DNA of 64,000 bases from Ornithinimicrobium sufpigmenti (GTDB lineage Bacteria > Actinomycetota > Actinomycetes > Actinomycetales > Dermatophilaceae), in NCBI RefSeq assembly GCF_004322775.1, contig NZ_CP036403.1:1178001-1242000 (forward strand), written 5' to 3'. This document shows, piece by piece, positions 31,020-40,054 of this stretch. Position numbers and translations under genes: made by a program. Below the pieces are notes generated by a model. It did no database searches. It saw only the letters and a list, made by a program, of their open reading frames with translations, and had not been told where the DNA came from. Numbering within the stretch: the stretch's first letter is position 1; the number at the start of each line of letters is the position of its first letter.

Positions 31020-33614
31020 TCAGAGGTCGCGCGGGTGCCGCTGGACGGGGACGGGTCCGGTGGGGTCCGGTGCCCCGACCGGCCAGCTGTGGGGGACGAC
31101 CCCCGGCGAGACGGGCGAGGAGGAGACCCGGCGCGTCTGCTCACGGTCGGTGGGGATGCTCTGCCCCCGGTTGCCGGTGTCCGGGCCGCCGTCGCGGCGC
31201 GGCCCCTGGCCAGCCAGCGGGACCCGGACCTCTTCGGCGCCGACCTGCACCTGCTCGCCGCGGACGTGCACGGTGACGGGTCCGCCGACCTCGACCGCGA
31301 GCGAGAGCGCGTCGCGCTCGAGCGAGACCCGCAGCCGGCAGCCGTGCCAGCGCATCCGCCAGGTGAGGCAGTCCCACTCCAAGGGCAGGCGCGGGTCGAA
31401 GGTGAGGTCACCCCCGTGGTCGCGCATGCCGCCGAACCCGCCGACCAGTGCACTCCATACCCCTCCGGTGGAGGCGACGTGCACCCCGTCGGCGGTGTTG
31501 CCGTGCCGGTCGGTCAGGTCGACGAAGAGCGAGCCGTAGAAGTAGCGCAGGGCCAGGTCCTGGTAGCCGACCTCTGCGGCGACGATCGACTGCACGACCG
31601 CGGAGAGGCTGGAGTCGCCGCTGGTGATGGGGTCGTAGTAGTCGAAGTCGGCCAGCTTCTCCTCGGCGGTGAACTGGTCGCCGGCGAGGTAGAGCGCCAG
31701 GACGACGTCGGCCTGCTTGAGCACCTGGAAGCGGTAGATCACCAGCGGGTGGTAGTGCAGCAGGAGCGGACGCCGCTCGTCGGGGGTGGCGTCCAGGTCC
31801 CAGACCTCGCGCTCCAGGAAGTGGGAGTCCTGCGGGTGCACCCTGAGCCGCTCGTCGTAGGGGATGTGCATGCCGTCGGCGGCCTGCTCCCAGTCGTCCA
31901 CCTCCCACTGGCCCAACCGCAGCCGGGCCACCGCCCGGGCCAGGCCGTTCGTGTCGGCCGTCTCCAGCTCGCGGACGGCCTCCACGGCGGCCCGGAGGTT
32001 GAGCTGCGCCATGACGTTGGTGAAGAGGTTGTCGTTGACGACGGTGGTGTACTCGTCCGGGCCGGTGACCGCGTGGATGTGGAAGCTCTCGTCGCCGTTG
32101 GGCTGCCAGAAGCCCAGGTCCACCCACAGCCGGGCGGTCTCGACGAGGATGTCGACGCCGTCGTTGCGCAGGAACTCCCGGTCGCCGGTGGCGCGGGCGT
32201 ACTTCATCAGCGCGTAGGCCACGTCGGCGTTGATGTGGTACTGCGCCGTCCCGGCGGCGAAGTAGGCCGAGGCCTCCTCGCCGTTGATGGTGCGCCAGGG
32301 GTAGAGCGCACCGTACTGCGACAGCTCCGAGGCGCGCTTGCGGGCCTGGTCGAGCATGCCGTGCCGGAAGCGCAGGGCGTTGCGGGCCGCCTGCGGGTGG
32401 GTGTGGATGAGGAACGGCAGGACGTAGCACTCGGTGTCCCAGAAGTAGTGCCCGCCGTAGCCGCTGCCGGTCAGGCCCTTGGCCGGTATGCCGTGCGAGC
32501 CGGCCCGGATGGAGGCCTGGCCCAGCTGGAAGAGGTTCCAGCGCACCGCCTGCTGCACGTGCCCCAGGCCCTGTCCCTCGACCAGGACGTCAGACTCCTG
32601 CCAGAACCGGTCCCAGGTCTCGGCGTGCTCGGCGTGCACCGCGTCCACGCCCTCCGTCTGGGCCCGGTCCAGGGTGCGCATGCACCGGTCGGCGAGCTCG
32701 CGGGCGGGCACGCCCCGGGAGGTGTGCACGGAGACGATCTTGGTCAGCCGGACCGGCTGGTGCCGCCGCGCGTCGATCCGGTAGACCTCCTTGGCCTGGT
32801 CCTGCGTCACCGAGGCCCGCTGGGTGAAGGGATTGTCGGTCTCCAGCTGGTGCTGCACGGCCAGCGCCAGCGTCATCCGGGAGTTGTGGCAGCGGTAGCC
32901 CACCAGCAGCCGGTCGTCGCGCAGCTCGTGCAGCTTGGGGTCGAGCACGCGGTGGTCCAGCCCCTCGGCCTGGCGCGGGTCGACGCCGGCGCCCATGGCG
33001 GCGGAGCGCACGTGGTACTCGTCGAAGCCGTCCTGCCGGTTGAGCACCTGGCTGGAGATGACCAGCGGGGCCTCGCCGTCCAGCATCTCCACCTCGAAGG
33101 TCATCACGGCCAGGTGTCGCTGGACGACGCTGACCATCCGGCTGCTGGAGATCCGCACCCGCTTGCCGGCGCTGGTCCGCCAGATCACCTCGCGGCGCAG
33201 CATGCCGTCCCGGAAGTCGAGGGAGCGCTCGTAGTGCTCCAGGTCGGCGGTGGACAGCAGCAGCGGCTCGTCGTCGACGTAGAGCTTGATCGTCTTGGGG
33301 TCCGGGACGTTGACGATCGTCTGCCCGACGCGGGCCAGGCCGTACGCCTCCTCCGCGTGCTGGATCGGCCAGGTCTCGTGGAAGCCGTTGACGTAGGTGC
33401 CGTGCGCGAAGGTGTCGCGGCCCTCCTCGACGTTGCCGCGCAGGCCCAGGTAGCCGTTGGCGACGGAGAAGAGGGTCTCGGTCAGCCCGAGGTCCTCCGG
33501 GTCGTAGGCCGTCTCCACCAGCCGCCAGGGGTCGACGGGGAAGCGGCTGCGGTCCATCGGGTCGACCGGCGGCGGGGGCCGGTGGTTGCAGGCCGTGCTC
33601 ATCTGGTCGCTCAC
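31020..33614 (-). CDS. Glycoside hydrolase family 65 phosphorylase
   Basis: An 864-residue enzyme of the maltose/trehalose/kojibiose phosphorylase family. Visible family features are the N-terminal super-sandwich (FSVANGYLGLRGNVEEG and HGTYVNGFHETWPI), the barrel motifs GHYFWDTECYVLPFL and KGLTGSGYGG, and FHIHAVTGPDEYTT with the predicted catalytic Glu521. The enzyme splits an alpha-linked disaccharide with phosphate to give beta-glucose 1-phosphate. The next gene, overlapping by four bases, encodes the phosphoglucomutase that would convert this product. The exact disaccharide cannot be read from the sequence. Confidence 0.93.
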   Translation of the reverse strand: MSDQMSTACNHRPPPPVDPMDRSRFPVDPWRLVETAYDPEDLGLTETLFSVANGYLGLRGNVEEGRDTFAHGTYVNGFHETWPIQHAEEAYGLARVGQTIVNVPDPKTIKLYVDDEPLLLSTADLEHYERSLDFRDGMLRREVIWRTSAGKRVRISSSRMVSVVQRHLAVMTFEVEMLDGEAPLVISSQVLNRQDGFDEYHVRSAAMGAGVDPRQAEGLDHRVLDPKLHELRDDRLLVGYRCHNSRMTLALAVQHQLETDNPFTQRASVTQDQAKEVYRIDARRHQPVRLTKIVSVHTSRGVPARELADRCMRTLDRAQTEGVDAVHAEHAETWDRFWQESDVLVEGQGLGHVQQAVRWNLFQLGQASIRAGSHGIPAKGLTGSGYGGHYFWDTECYVLPFLIHTHPQAARNALRFRHGMLDQARKRASELSQYGALYPWRTINGEEASAYFAAGTAQYHINADVAYALMKYARATGDREFLRNDGVDILVETARLWVDLGFWQPNGDESFHIHAVTGPDEYTTVVNDNLFTNVMAQLNLRAAVEAVRELETADTNGLARAVARLRLGQWEVDDWEQAADGMHIPYDERLRVHPQDSHFLEREVWDLDATPDERRPLLLHYHPLVIYRFQVLKQADVVLALYLAGDQFTAEEKLADFDYYDPITSGDSSLSAVVQSIVAAEVGYQDLALRYFYGSLFVDLTDRHGNTADGVHVASTGGVWSALVGGFGGMRDHGGDLTFDPRLPLEWDCLTWRMRWHGCRLRVSLERDALSLAVEVGGPVTVHVRGEQVQVGAEEVRVPLAGQGPRRDGGPDTGNRGQSIPTDREQTRRVSSSPVSPGVVPHSWPVGAPDPTGPVPVQRHPRDL

Positions 33615-34327
33615 CGGACCAGCTCCGCCAGGTCGCCCACCACGAAGGTGGCCCCGGCGTCGAGCAGCGCCTGCTCGCCCACCCCCCGGTCGACGCCGAC
33701 CACGGCGGCGAAGCCGCCGGCCGCGCCGGCCTGCACGCCGGACACGGCATCCTCGAGGACCACCGCCCGGGCGGGGTCGACGCCCAGCTGCTGGGCGGCA
33801 TACACGAAGGTGTCTGGCCGCGGCTTGCCCGGGACCCCCTCCTGCGCGGCGAGGGTGCCGTCCACGACGACGCGGAAGCGCGGCGAGAGGCCGGCGGTGC
33901 GCAGGACCTCGTGGGCGTTGCGGGAGGAGGAGACCACCGCGACGGCGGTGCCGAGGGTGCGCAGGTGGTCCAGCAGCTGCAGGGAACCGGGGTAGACCTC
34001 GATGCCCTCGCTGTCCAGGATCTCCCGGAAGACGTCGTTCTTACGGTTGCCGAGCCCGCACACGGTCTGCTCACCCGGTGCGTCGGAGGGGTCGCCGTGC
34101 GGCAGCTCGATCCCGCGCGACTCGAGGAAGGCCGCGACCCCCTCGTAGCGCGGTCGACCGTCGACGTGGGCGAAGTAGTCCTCGTCCGTGTACGGGGCGT
34201 GCTCCTCCTCCAGGCTGTCCAGGAAGCGCGAGAACATCACCTCCCAGGCGCGCATGTGGACCTCTGCTGTCGGGGTCAGCACCCCGTCGAGGTCGAAGAG
34301 CGCCGCGTCCACCGTGTCCCAGTTCAC
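33611..34327 (-). CDS. pgmB: HAD-family beta-phosphoglucomutase
   Basis: A 238-residue HAD hydrolase. Motif I is ALFDLDGVLTPTAEVH with nucleophile D12 and acid/base D14. Motif II is AVVSSSRN, the Lys of motif III is in GKPRPDTF, and motif IV is VVLEDAVSGVQAG. The cap region begins AWEVMFSRFLDSL. These match beta-phosphoglucomutases. It overlaps the GH65 gene, giving a two-gene disaccharide utilisation unit that yields glucose 6-phosphate. I chose the GTG at 34327 as start; no strong ribosome site is visible and the open frame extends much further upstream without meaning. Confidence 0.9.
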   Translation of the reverse strand: MNWDTVDAALFDLDGVLTPTAEVHMRAWEVMFSRFLDSLEEEHAPYTDEDYFAHVDGRPRYEGVAAFLESRGIELPHGDPSDAPGEQTVCGLGNRKNDVFREILDSEGIEVYPGSLQLLDHLRTLGTAVAVVSSSRNAHEVLRTAGLSPRFRVVVDGTLAAQEGVPGKPRPDTFVYAAQQLGVDPARAVVLEDAVSGVQAGAAGGFAAVVGVDRGVGEQALLDAGATFVVGDLAELVR

Positions 34328-34438
34328 CCGGCCAACCCTAGCCTCGGGGCCGTCCCCACCAGGGGAGCGGAACGGTGAGGCTGTCCGGCGTGTGGACGAC
34401 GGGCCGGTGGTGTCAGGTGCGGCGGCTACCGTCGGGGT

Positions 34439-36655
34439 ATGCAGCAGACGGAGCAGAGCGCGGACCGGACCCTCGACGACGGCAGCGGGCTGGGCGGGGC
34501 GGCGCTCGCGGCCCTGCGGCGGCTCGTGGGCCGGGAGGATGCGGGCTTCCGGGACGGGCAGCTGGAGGCGGTGCAGGCGCTGGTGGAGCAGCGGGCCCGG
34601 GTGCTGGTCGTGCAGCGGACGGGGTGGGGTAAGTCGGCGGTCTACTTCGTGGCGACGACCCTGCGTCGGGCGCAGGGCGCGGGCCCGACGGTGATCGTCT
34701 CGCCGCTGCTGGCCCTGATGCGTGACCAGATCGCGGCGGCGGCGCGGGCCGGGGTGCGGGCCGTGACGATGAACTCCGCCAACGCCACCGAGTGGGACCA
34801 GGTGCGTCAGGCGCTGGCCGCCGACGAGGTGGACGTGCTGCTGGTGAGCCCCGAGCGGCTGAACAACCCCCGGTTCCGGGAGGAGCAGCTGCCCGACCTG
34901 GCGGCGCGCTGCGGCCTGCTGGTCGTCGACGAGGCCCACTGCATCAGCGACTGGGGGCACGACTTCCGCCCCGACTACCGGCGGATCCGGACGCTGCTGG
35001 AGGGTCTGCCCGACGGGACGCCCGTCCTCGCGACGACGGCGACCGCCAACGAGCGCGTGGTCGAGGACGTCGTGGAGCAGCTGGGCGCCGGCGGTGCCGA
35101 GGTCCGTACGATCCGGGGGCCGCTGGCCCGGGCGTCGCTGCGACTGGGCGTGCTGCCGCGGCTCACGCCGGAGCAGCGGCTGGGGTGGCTGCTGGCGCAT
35201 CTGGAGACGCTGCCGGGCAGCGGGATCGTCTACGCCCTGACCGTGTCGGCGGCGCAGGACGTGGCCGAGGCCCTGCGGGCGGCCGGGCACCGGGTCGCCG
35301 CCTACACCGGCCGGACCGACACCGAGGAGCGTGAGCGCTTGGAGGCCGCGCTGCGGGACAACGAGGTCAAGGCGCTGGTGGCGACCAGCGCGCTGGGGAT
35401 GGGCTTCGACAAGCCGGACCTGGGGTTCGTGGTGCACCTCGGCGCCCCCAGCTCGCCGGTGGCCTACTACCAGCAGGTCGGTCGTGCCGGCCGCGCCACG
35501 GAGCGCGCCGACGTGCTGCTGCTGCCGGGCTCGGAGGACCGGGACATCTGGAACTACTTCGCGACGGTGTCGATGCCGCGGCAGGACCAGGCCGACGCCG
35601 TGCTCGCGGCGCTGGGCGAGGCGGGCCGGCCGTTGTCGACGCCGGTGCTGGAGACGATCGTCGACGTGCGCCGCACCCGGCTGGAGCTGCTGCTCAAGGT
35701 CCTCGACGTCGATGGCGCCGTGGAGAAGGTGCAGGGCGGCTGGACCTCCACCGGGCAGCCCTGGGTCTACGACAAGGAGCGCTACACCCGCGTCGCCGAC
35801 GCCCGCGTCCGTGAGGCCGAGTTCATGCTGTCCTACCAGGCGACCGACGGCTGCAGGATGGCCTTCCTGCAGGAGTGCCTCGACGACTCGTCGGCAGCGC
35901 CGTGCGGTCGGTGCGACCGCTGTGCCGGGACGTGGTTCCCCACCGAGATCCCGGAGGGTGCGGTCGGCGCTGCTCGGGACCGGCTCGGTGCGGTGGGCGT
36001 GCCGGTGGAGCCGCGCGGGCAGTGGCCGACCGGTATGCCGCGCCTCGGCGTGGACGTCAAGGGCCGCATCCCCGCCGAGGAGCAGGCGACAGGGGGCCGG
36101 GCGCTGGCGCGGCTGTCCGACCTGGGCTGGGGCCAGCGGCTGCGCACCGTGCTGGCCGAGGGGACATCCCGGCCTGACCCCGAGGTGCCGGAGGACCCCG
36201 AGCTGGGGCCCGTCCTGGTGCCGGGTCAGCCGGTGCCCGAGGACCTCACGCGTGCCGTCGTCGAGGTGCTGCGCGGGTGGGGCTGGGCCGAGCGGCCCGT
36301 GGGCGTGGTGGCGATGCCCTCCCGGCGGCGCCCGGCACTGGTTGGCTCCTTGGCCCAGCACATCAGCCAGATCGGGCGGCTGCCGCTGCTGGGCACGCTC
36401 GACCTCGTCCACGGTGGTCCGGTCGGGGAGCCGGGCGGCAACAGCGCCTTCCGGCTGGCCAACGTCTGGGGCCGGCTCGGCGTCGGACCCGAGCTGGCGC
36501 AGGCTCTGCGCGAGGTCCAGTCGCGCACGTCCGGCCCCGTCCTGCTGGTCGACGACCTGGCCGACTCCCGCTGGACGCTGACCGTGGCGGCCCGCGAGCT
36601 GCGCCTCGCCGGCGCCCCCGGCGTCCTGCCGCTGGTTCTGGCGCTGGAGGGCTGA
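34439..36655 (+). CDS. recQ: RecQ-family helicase with C-terminal phosphoribosyltransferase-like domain
   Basis: A 738-residue protein. The helicase core has FRDGQLEAV (motif 0), Walker A QRTGWGKSAVY with K65, DEAHCISDWGHDFRPDY (motif II and the aromatic loop), ATTATAN, TSALGMGFDKPDLGFVVHLG, and QQVGRAGR. The RecQ zinc region CGRCDRC follows near 490. The last 160 residues form an additional domain with VGVVAMPSRRRPALVGSLAQ and GPVLLVDDLADSRWTLTVA. The latter is a PRPP-loop-like motif of type I phosphoribosyltransferases, as in ComF. There is no HRDC domain. The fusion is found in actinobacterial RecQ proteins; what the extra domain does is unknown. Confidence 0.9.
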   Translation: MQQTEQSADRTLDDGSGLGGAALAALRRLVGREDAGFRDGQLEAVQALVEQRARVLVVQRTGWGKSAVYFVATTLRRAQGAGPTVIVSPLLALMRDQIAAAARAGVRAVTMNSANATEWDQVRQALAADEVDVLLVSPERLNNPRFREEQLPDLAARCGLLVVDEAHCISDWGHDFRPDYRRIRTLLEGLPDGTPVLATTATANERVVEDVVEQLGAGGAEVRTIRGPLARASLRLGVLPRLTPEQRLGWLLAHLETLPGSGIVYALTVSAAQDVAEALRAAGHRVAAYTGRTDTEERERLEAALRDNEVKALVATSALGMGFDKPDLGFVVHLGAPSSPVAYYQQVGRAGRATERADVLLLPGSEDRDIWNYFATVSMPRQDQADAVLAALGEAGRPLSTPVLETIVDVRRTRLELLLKVLDVDGAVEKVQGGWTSTGQPWVYDKERYTRVADARVREAEFMLSYQATDGCRMAFLQECLDDSSAAPCGRCDRCAGTWFPTEIPEGAVGAARDRLGAVGVPVEPRGQWPTGMPRLGVDVKGRIPAEEQATGGRALARLSDLGWGQRLRTVLAEGTSRPDPEVPEDPELGPVLVPGQPVPEDLTRAVVEVLRGWGWAERPVGVVAMPSRRRPALVGSLAQHISQIGRLPLLGTLDLVHGGPVGEPGGNSAFRLANVWGRLGVGPELAQALREVQSRTSGPVLLVDDLADSRWTLTVAARELRLAGAPGVLPLVLALEG

Positions 36656-36678
36656 GCCACCCCACCCCACCCCGGACA

Positions 36679-36775
36679 GGACACGGCAAAAGGCCCCACA
36701 GAACACGGCGAAAGGCCCCACAGAACACGGCGAAAGGCCCCACAGAACACGGCGAAAGGCCCGACAGGACACGCC
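36679..36775 (+). repeat. 22-bp tandem repeats after recQ
   Basis: Four full copies and a partial one of a 22-bp unit, best written GAACACGGCGAAAGGCCCCA plus CA, start 23 bases after the recQ stop codon. Copies 2 and 3 are identical; copies 1 and 4 differ at one to three positions. A diverged version of the same unit forms a second array at 37653-37740, in the opposite orientation. No spacers separate the copies. Confidence 0.9.
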
Positions 36776-36808
36776 GACGCGCGGGCGTGTGCGGCTACCC
36801 TCGGGACC

Positions 36809-37546
36809 GTGTCTGACGCCGCCTTCTCGCACCCCAGGCTTGCCCGGGTGTACGACCCGCTCGACCCTGACCGCAGCGACCTCGACACCTATGTCGACCT
36901 CGTGCACGAGTTCGGTGCCGCCTCCGTGCTGGACGTCGGCTGCGGCACCGGCACGCTGGCCTGCCGTCTTGCCGACTCGGGCGTGGACGTCCTGGGAGTC
37001 GATCCGGCGGAGGCCTCGGTCGACGTGGCCCGGAGAAAACCGGGAGCGGACCGGGTCGAATGGGTGGTCGGCACCGCTCCGGAGGTGGCCGCAGACCCCA
37101 GCCGTCGGAAGCGCTACGACCTGGCCACGATGACGGCCAACGTCGCCCAGGTGTTCACCGACGATGCTGACTGGGCGGACACCCTGCGGGCGGTCCGCAC
37201 CTGCCTGCGTCCCGGCGGACACCTGGCCTTCGAGGCCAGGGACCCTGCTGACCGGGCCTGGGAACGCTGGACCAAGGAACTGACCCATCAGGTGGTGGAG
37301 GTCGAGGGCGAGGGGCCGGTCGAGGACTGGGCGCAGGTCACCGCGGTGGACGGGGAGCTGGTGACCTTCGAGTCGCCCACGATCTTCCACTCCGACGGGG
37401 AGCGGGTGGACTCCACGAGCACCCTGCGCTTCCGGGATGAGGAGGCCCTGCAGTCTTCGCTCGAGCAAGCCGGCTTCTCAGCGGTGGAGGTCCGCGAGCT
37501 TCCCTACGCCCCGGGCCGAGGCTGGCTGTTCGTGGCGCGAACCTGA
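36809..37546 (+). CDS. Class I SAM-dependent methyltransferase
   Basis: A 245-residue protein. The SAM-binding motif I is VLDVGCGTGTLACRLA (about 37-52), with VLGVDPAEASVDVARRK as motif II and YDLATMTANVAQVF as the later acidic loop. LRPGGHLAFEARDP is the usual post-motif strand. The C-terminal half has a beta-rich substrate region. The acceptor is unknown. GTG start at 36809. It lies between two inverted arrays of 22-bp repeats. Confidence 0.9.
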   Translation: MSDAAFSHPRLARVYDPLDPDRSDLDTYVDLVHEFGAASVLDVGCGTGTLACRLADSGVDVLGVDPAEASVDVARRKPGADRVEWVVGTAPEVAADPSRRKRYDLATMTANVAQVFTDDADWADTLRAVRTCLRPGGHLAFEARDPADRAWERWTKELTHQVVEVEGEGPVEDWAQVTAVDGELVTFESPTIFHSDGERVDSTSTLRFRDEEALQSSLEQAGFSAVEVRELPYAPGRGWLFVART

Positions 37547-37652
37547 CCTCGTTGGCCGCGGCGTTGCAACAATCCCAGCTGTCGCGGCATACACCTAGTG
37601 CGGCGGGCCGGACTGCGACCGGCCCGCCGACCAACTCCCTTCCCGTGTTTTC

Positions 37653-37740
37653 TCGGCCCTTCTCACGTGCTCTGTCGCGCCTTATGCCGTGTTCTGTCGC
37701 GCCTTCCCACGTGTTCTGTCGGGCCTTTTCACGTGTTCTG
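37653..37740 (-). repeat. 22-bp tandem repeats after the CPBP gene
   Basis: Four consecutive 22-bp units, read on the minus strand as CAGAACACGTGAAAAGGCCC plus GA, CAGAACACGTGGGAAGGCGC plus GA, CAGAACACGGCATAAGGCGC plus GA and CAGAGCACGTGAGAAGGGCC plus GA. A decayed copy lies further left. The first unit begins directly after the stop codon of the leftward CPBP gene. The units share the outer parts with the array at 36679-36775 and differ mostly in the central four bases. Confidence 0.9.
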
Positions 37741-38586
37741 TCAGTAGAGGAAGAACGGGAAGAAGCTGGGGTCGTGGGCGTGCACGATCGCCAGGAAGAC
37801 GATGGCGTCGAAGAGCAGGTGGATGACCACGACGTAGGTCAGCGACTTGGTCCGCGAGAAGATGTACCCCTGCAGCAGCGCGAAGGGGACCGTCAGCAGC
37901 GGCCCCCACGACTGGTAGCCCAGCTCCCACAGGAACGACACGAAGATTGTCGCCTGGAGGAGATTGGCCTGCCAGAGCGGGAAGTGGCGACGGAACAGCG
38001 CGAAGCAGATGCAGATGAAGAACAGCTCGTCCCACAGCCCGACGGCGTTGACGCCGACGAAGAAGCGGCCGTACTCGCTCGCGGTAGTGATCGCCGGCCA
38101 GTTCTGGTAGGCCCCGGAGTTGATGAAGTAGAAGGGCAGGATCAGGTAGCCCAGCAGCGGCACGGCCACGATGTAGGACCACTGGAACCGGTTCCACCGC
38201 CGGCCGGTGAACCACGGGAACCGGATCGCCTTGCGCCGGTAGACCAGCCGGTCGATCGCGACGGGCACGATGACCGCCATCGCGAGCACGAAGCCGACGA
38301 TGAAGAACCGGTCCCAGTTGATGTCCGCCTCGACCGAGGTGGTCGAGACGATCGTGATGCCGACGCCGATCAGCAGCAAGTCCTTGGCCAGCGCCCTGTC
38401 CAGCAGGTATGCCGTGAGCAGGCTCGCCACGAGCACGGCATGGCCCGGCCAGCCGACCTGCAACCCGAAGAGCAGGAACGCCGAGACCGAGACTCCCGCT
38501 GCCGGCAGGAGCGTGATGGGCGCGGACGTCTTCGGGAGCGCCTCGGACTCGGACGCAGGCTTGGACGGGGGCGCGGGGGACGGCAC
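37741..38586 (-). CDS. CPBP-family intramembrane protein
   Basis: A 281-residue polytopic membrane protein with about eight hydrophobic segments. The region GLWDELFFICICFALFRRHF, then FVSFLWELGY and VVIHLLFDAIVFL, corresponds to the three motifs of the CPBP (Abi) family. Motif 1 here is WDELFF rather than EExxxR, so catalytic competence as a metalloprotease is uncertain. The likely start is the GTG at 38586 with TATTCT eight bases upstream, suggesting a leaderless transcript. The stop codon abuts the 22-bp repeat array. Confidence 0.78.
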   Translation of the reverse strand: MPSPAPPSKPASESEALPKTSAPITLLPAAGVSVSAFLLFGLQVGWPGHAVLVASLLTAYLLDRALAKDLLLIGVGITIVSTTSVEADINWDRFFIVGFVLAMAVIVPVAIDRLVYRRKAIRFPWFTGRRWNRFQWSYIVAVPLLGYLILPFYFINSGAYQNWPAITTASEYGRFFVGVNAVGLWDELFFICICFALFRRHFPLWQANLLQATIFVSFLWELGYQSWGPLLTVPFALLQGYIFSRTKSLTYVVVIHLLFDAIVFLAIVHAHDPSFFPFFLY

Positions 38587-38629
38587 GCGCCGAGAATAGC
38601 CGCCGGGCAGTTCACGGTGATCTGACGAC

Positions 38630-40003
38630 TCACGCCTGCTGGGCTGCCTCCCAGCGCTCCTCGCGACCCACGACGACGGCGATGTCCACCTCGTTGCCCT
38701 CCGGGTCGGCCAGCGTGACACCGTCCGGTGCGTCAGCGTCCCGGACCACACGGCCGCCCGCTGCGAGTGCGGCCGCAATACGGGCCTCCGCCTGGTCGTG
38801 CGGGACGAAGACGTCGACGTGGATCCGGTTGCGCTGCGCCAGACGTGCTTCGTCGGAGGCGTCGAGGTCCTGGAAGAAGAACACGGTGTTGAGCTGTCGC
38901 GGGTCGACGATGTCGGTCACGTGCGGGCGGGGGTCCGGCTCGTACCCCAGGGCCGCGCACCAGAACCGACGGAGGGCCGGGATATCGACCCCATCGATGC
39001 CCACCTGGATGAACCGAGGAAGGGTCACGTCGGCGGCGAGGCGAAGGTGCCGGGCGGCCTGCTGCACCTGGGCGGCCAGCGCCTCATACCCCTCGTCCGT
39101 CTCCCATCGGTCCTTGCCGGTGTCGACGACGACGAGACCGGGGCGCAGGTCGATCGCCACGGGCAGACCGGCCTCGTCGGCCAGCTCGGCCACCCTGGTC
39201 GCCAGCGCGGCCGTCTGCAACGGGTCCGGCACGGGGTAGCAGGCCATCGCGGCGAAGACGAGACGCCAGTCCTCGGTCCGTTCGCTCTGCCACCGGTCGG
39301 CGCCGACCTCGAGCGGCAGCACGTCGACCTCGTTGCCCTCGCTGTCGGCGACGGTGGCGTAGTAGCCGTGCCGGACCGCGTGTCCTCGCCGCTCCTCCAG
39401 GGAGTCGACCGCGGTGCTGGCGACTGTTTCAGGCGTGACGACGTCCAGGTGGACGCGGTTGCGCAGCGGGCGTGGTGCGTCCATGTCCTGGAACCAGATC
39501 GGGGGGTGGCGCCGAAGGGGGTCCAGGAGGTCCTCCTCCCCGGCGCGGGCGTAGCCCAGGGCGGTCTCCCAGAAACCGCTGACCGACTCCTGGTCGAGCA
39601 CGTCGAAGGCCAGCTGGACGTCCCGCACGGCGGCCGGGTCGGCACGCAGACCGAGCTCGGCCGCCGCCGAGGAGACCGTCTCGGCCAGCTCGAGATGTGC
39701 GGGCCGGAAGCCACCGTCCTCAGGCGTCAGGGGGATCCGCACCCGGACGCCGCCGGCGCGGATGTCCAGGTCGACCGGCGGCTGGGCTCCGCCAGATGGC
39801 GCGTCTTCGTCGGTTAACTTGCCCTCTCCGGGAGGGCCGCCGCGAGCGACCTCAAGCACGCGCCGGACCAGAGCCGCCCCGGCGGAGTGGGAGGGCGCGG
39901 CATACCAGGTGCTCGCGCCGCCCCCGAGCACGCGCCAGTCCCCGCTGCGGTCGCCCCGCTGGAACTGGAGGGGAGTGATGCGGCGGTCGGCGTCGGCGCT
40001 CAT
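38630..40003 (-). CDS. VOC (glyoxalase) family protein with repeated domains
   Basis: A 457-residue multidomain protein. The first 110 residues look like a pterin carbinolamine dehydratase domain (ITPLQFQRGDRSGDWRVLGG). Two VOC units follow: about 125-240 with NRVHLDVVTPETV and VADSEGNEVDVLPL, and about 335-450 with NRIHVDVFVPHDQAEARI and LADPEGNEVDIAVV. Both end in the conserved (D/S)xEGNE(V) metal-site phrase. Between them is a second pterin-dehydratase-like region (WRLVFAAMACYPVP). So the protein is a duplicated dehydratase-VOC unit. Substrate unknown. Confidence 0.8.
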   Translation of the reverse strand: MSADADRRITPLQFQRGDRSGDWRVLGGGASTWYAAPSHSAGAALVRRVLEVARGGPPGEGKLTDEDAPSGGAQPPVDLDIRAGGVRVRIPLTPEDGGFRPAHLELAETVSSAAAELGLRADPAAVRDVQLAFDVLDQESVSGFWETALGYARAGEEDLLDPLRRHPPIWFQDMDAPRPLRNRVHLDVVTPETVASTAVDSLEERRGHAVRHGYYATVADSEGNEVDVLPLEVGADRWQSERTEDWRLVFAAMACYPVPDPLQTAALATRVAELADEAGLPVAIDLRPGLVVVDTGKDRWETDEGYEALAAQVQQAARHLRLAADVTLPRFIQVGIDGVDIPALRRFWCAALGYEPDPRPHVTDIVDPRQLNTVFFFQDLDASDEARLAQRNRIHVDVFVPHDQAEARIAAALAAGGRVVRDADAPDGVTLADPEGNEVDIAVVVGREERWEAAQQA

Positions 40004-40054
40004 GGCGCCATCATGCTCCTCCTCGCGGACCGGTGCAGTCCTGCGACCAACTCC

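Noticed and set aside
30912-33995. Very long open frame (over 1,000 codons) on the plus strand opposite the GH65 gene
   Set aside because: It is the antisense shadow of the GH65 and phosphoglucomutase genes, Val/Gly/Arg/His-rich and with no recognisable domain.
34328-37468. Possible 1,000-codon N-terminal extension of the phosphoglucomutase on the minus strand
   Set aside because: It runs antisense through recQ and the repeat array and reads as Pro/Arg/Gly low complexity; the real enzyme starts at the HAD motif I region.
36679-37740. CRISPR array
   Set aside because: The 22-bp units are directly adjacent with no spacers, and there are no cas genes nearby.
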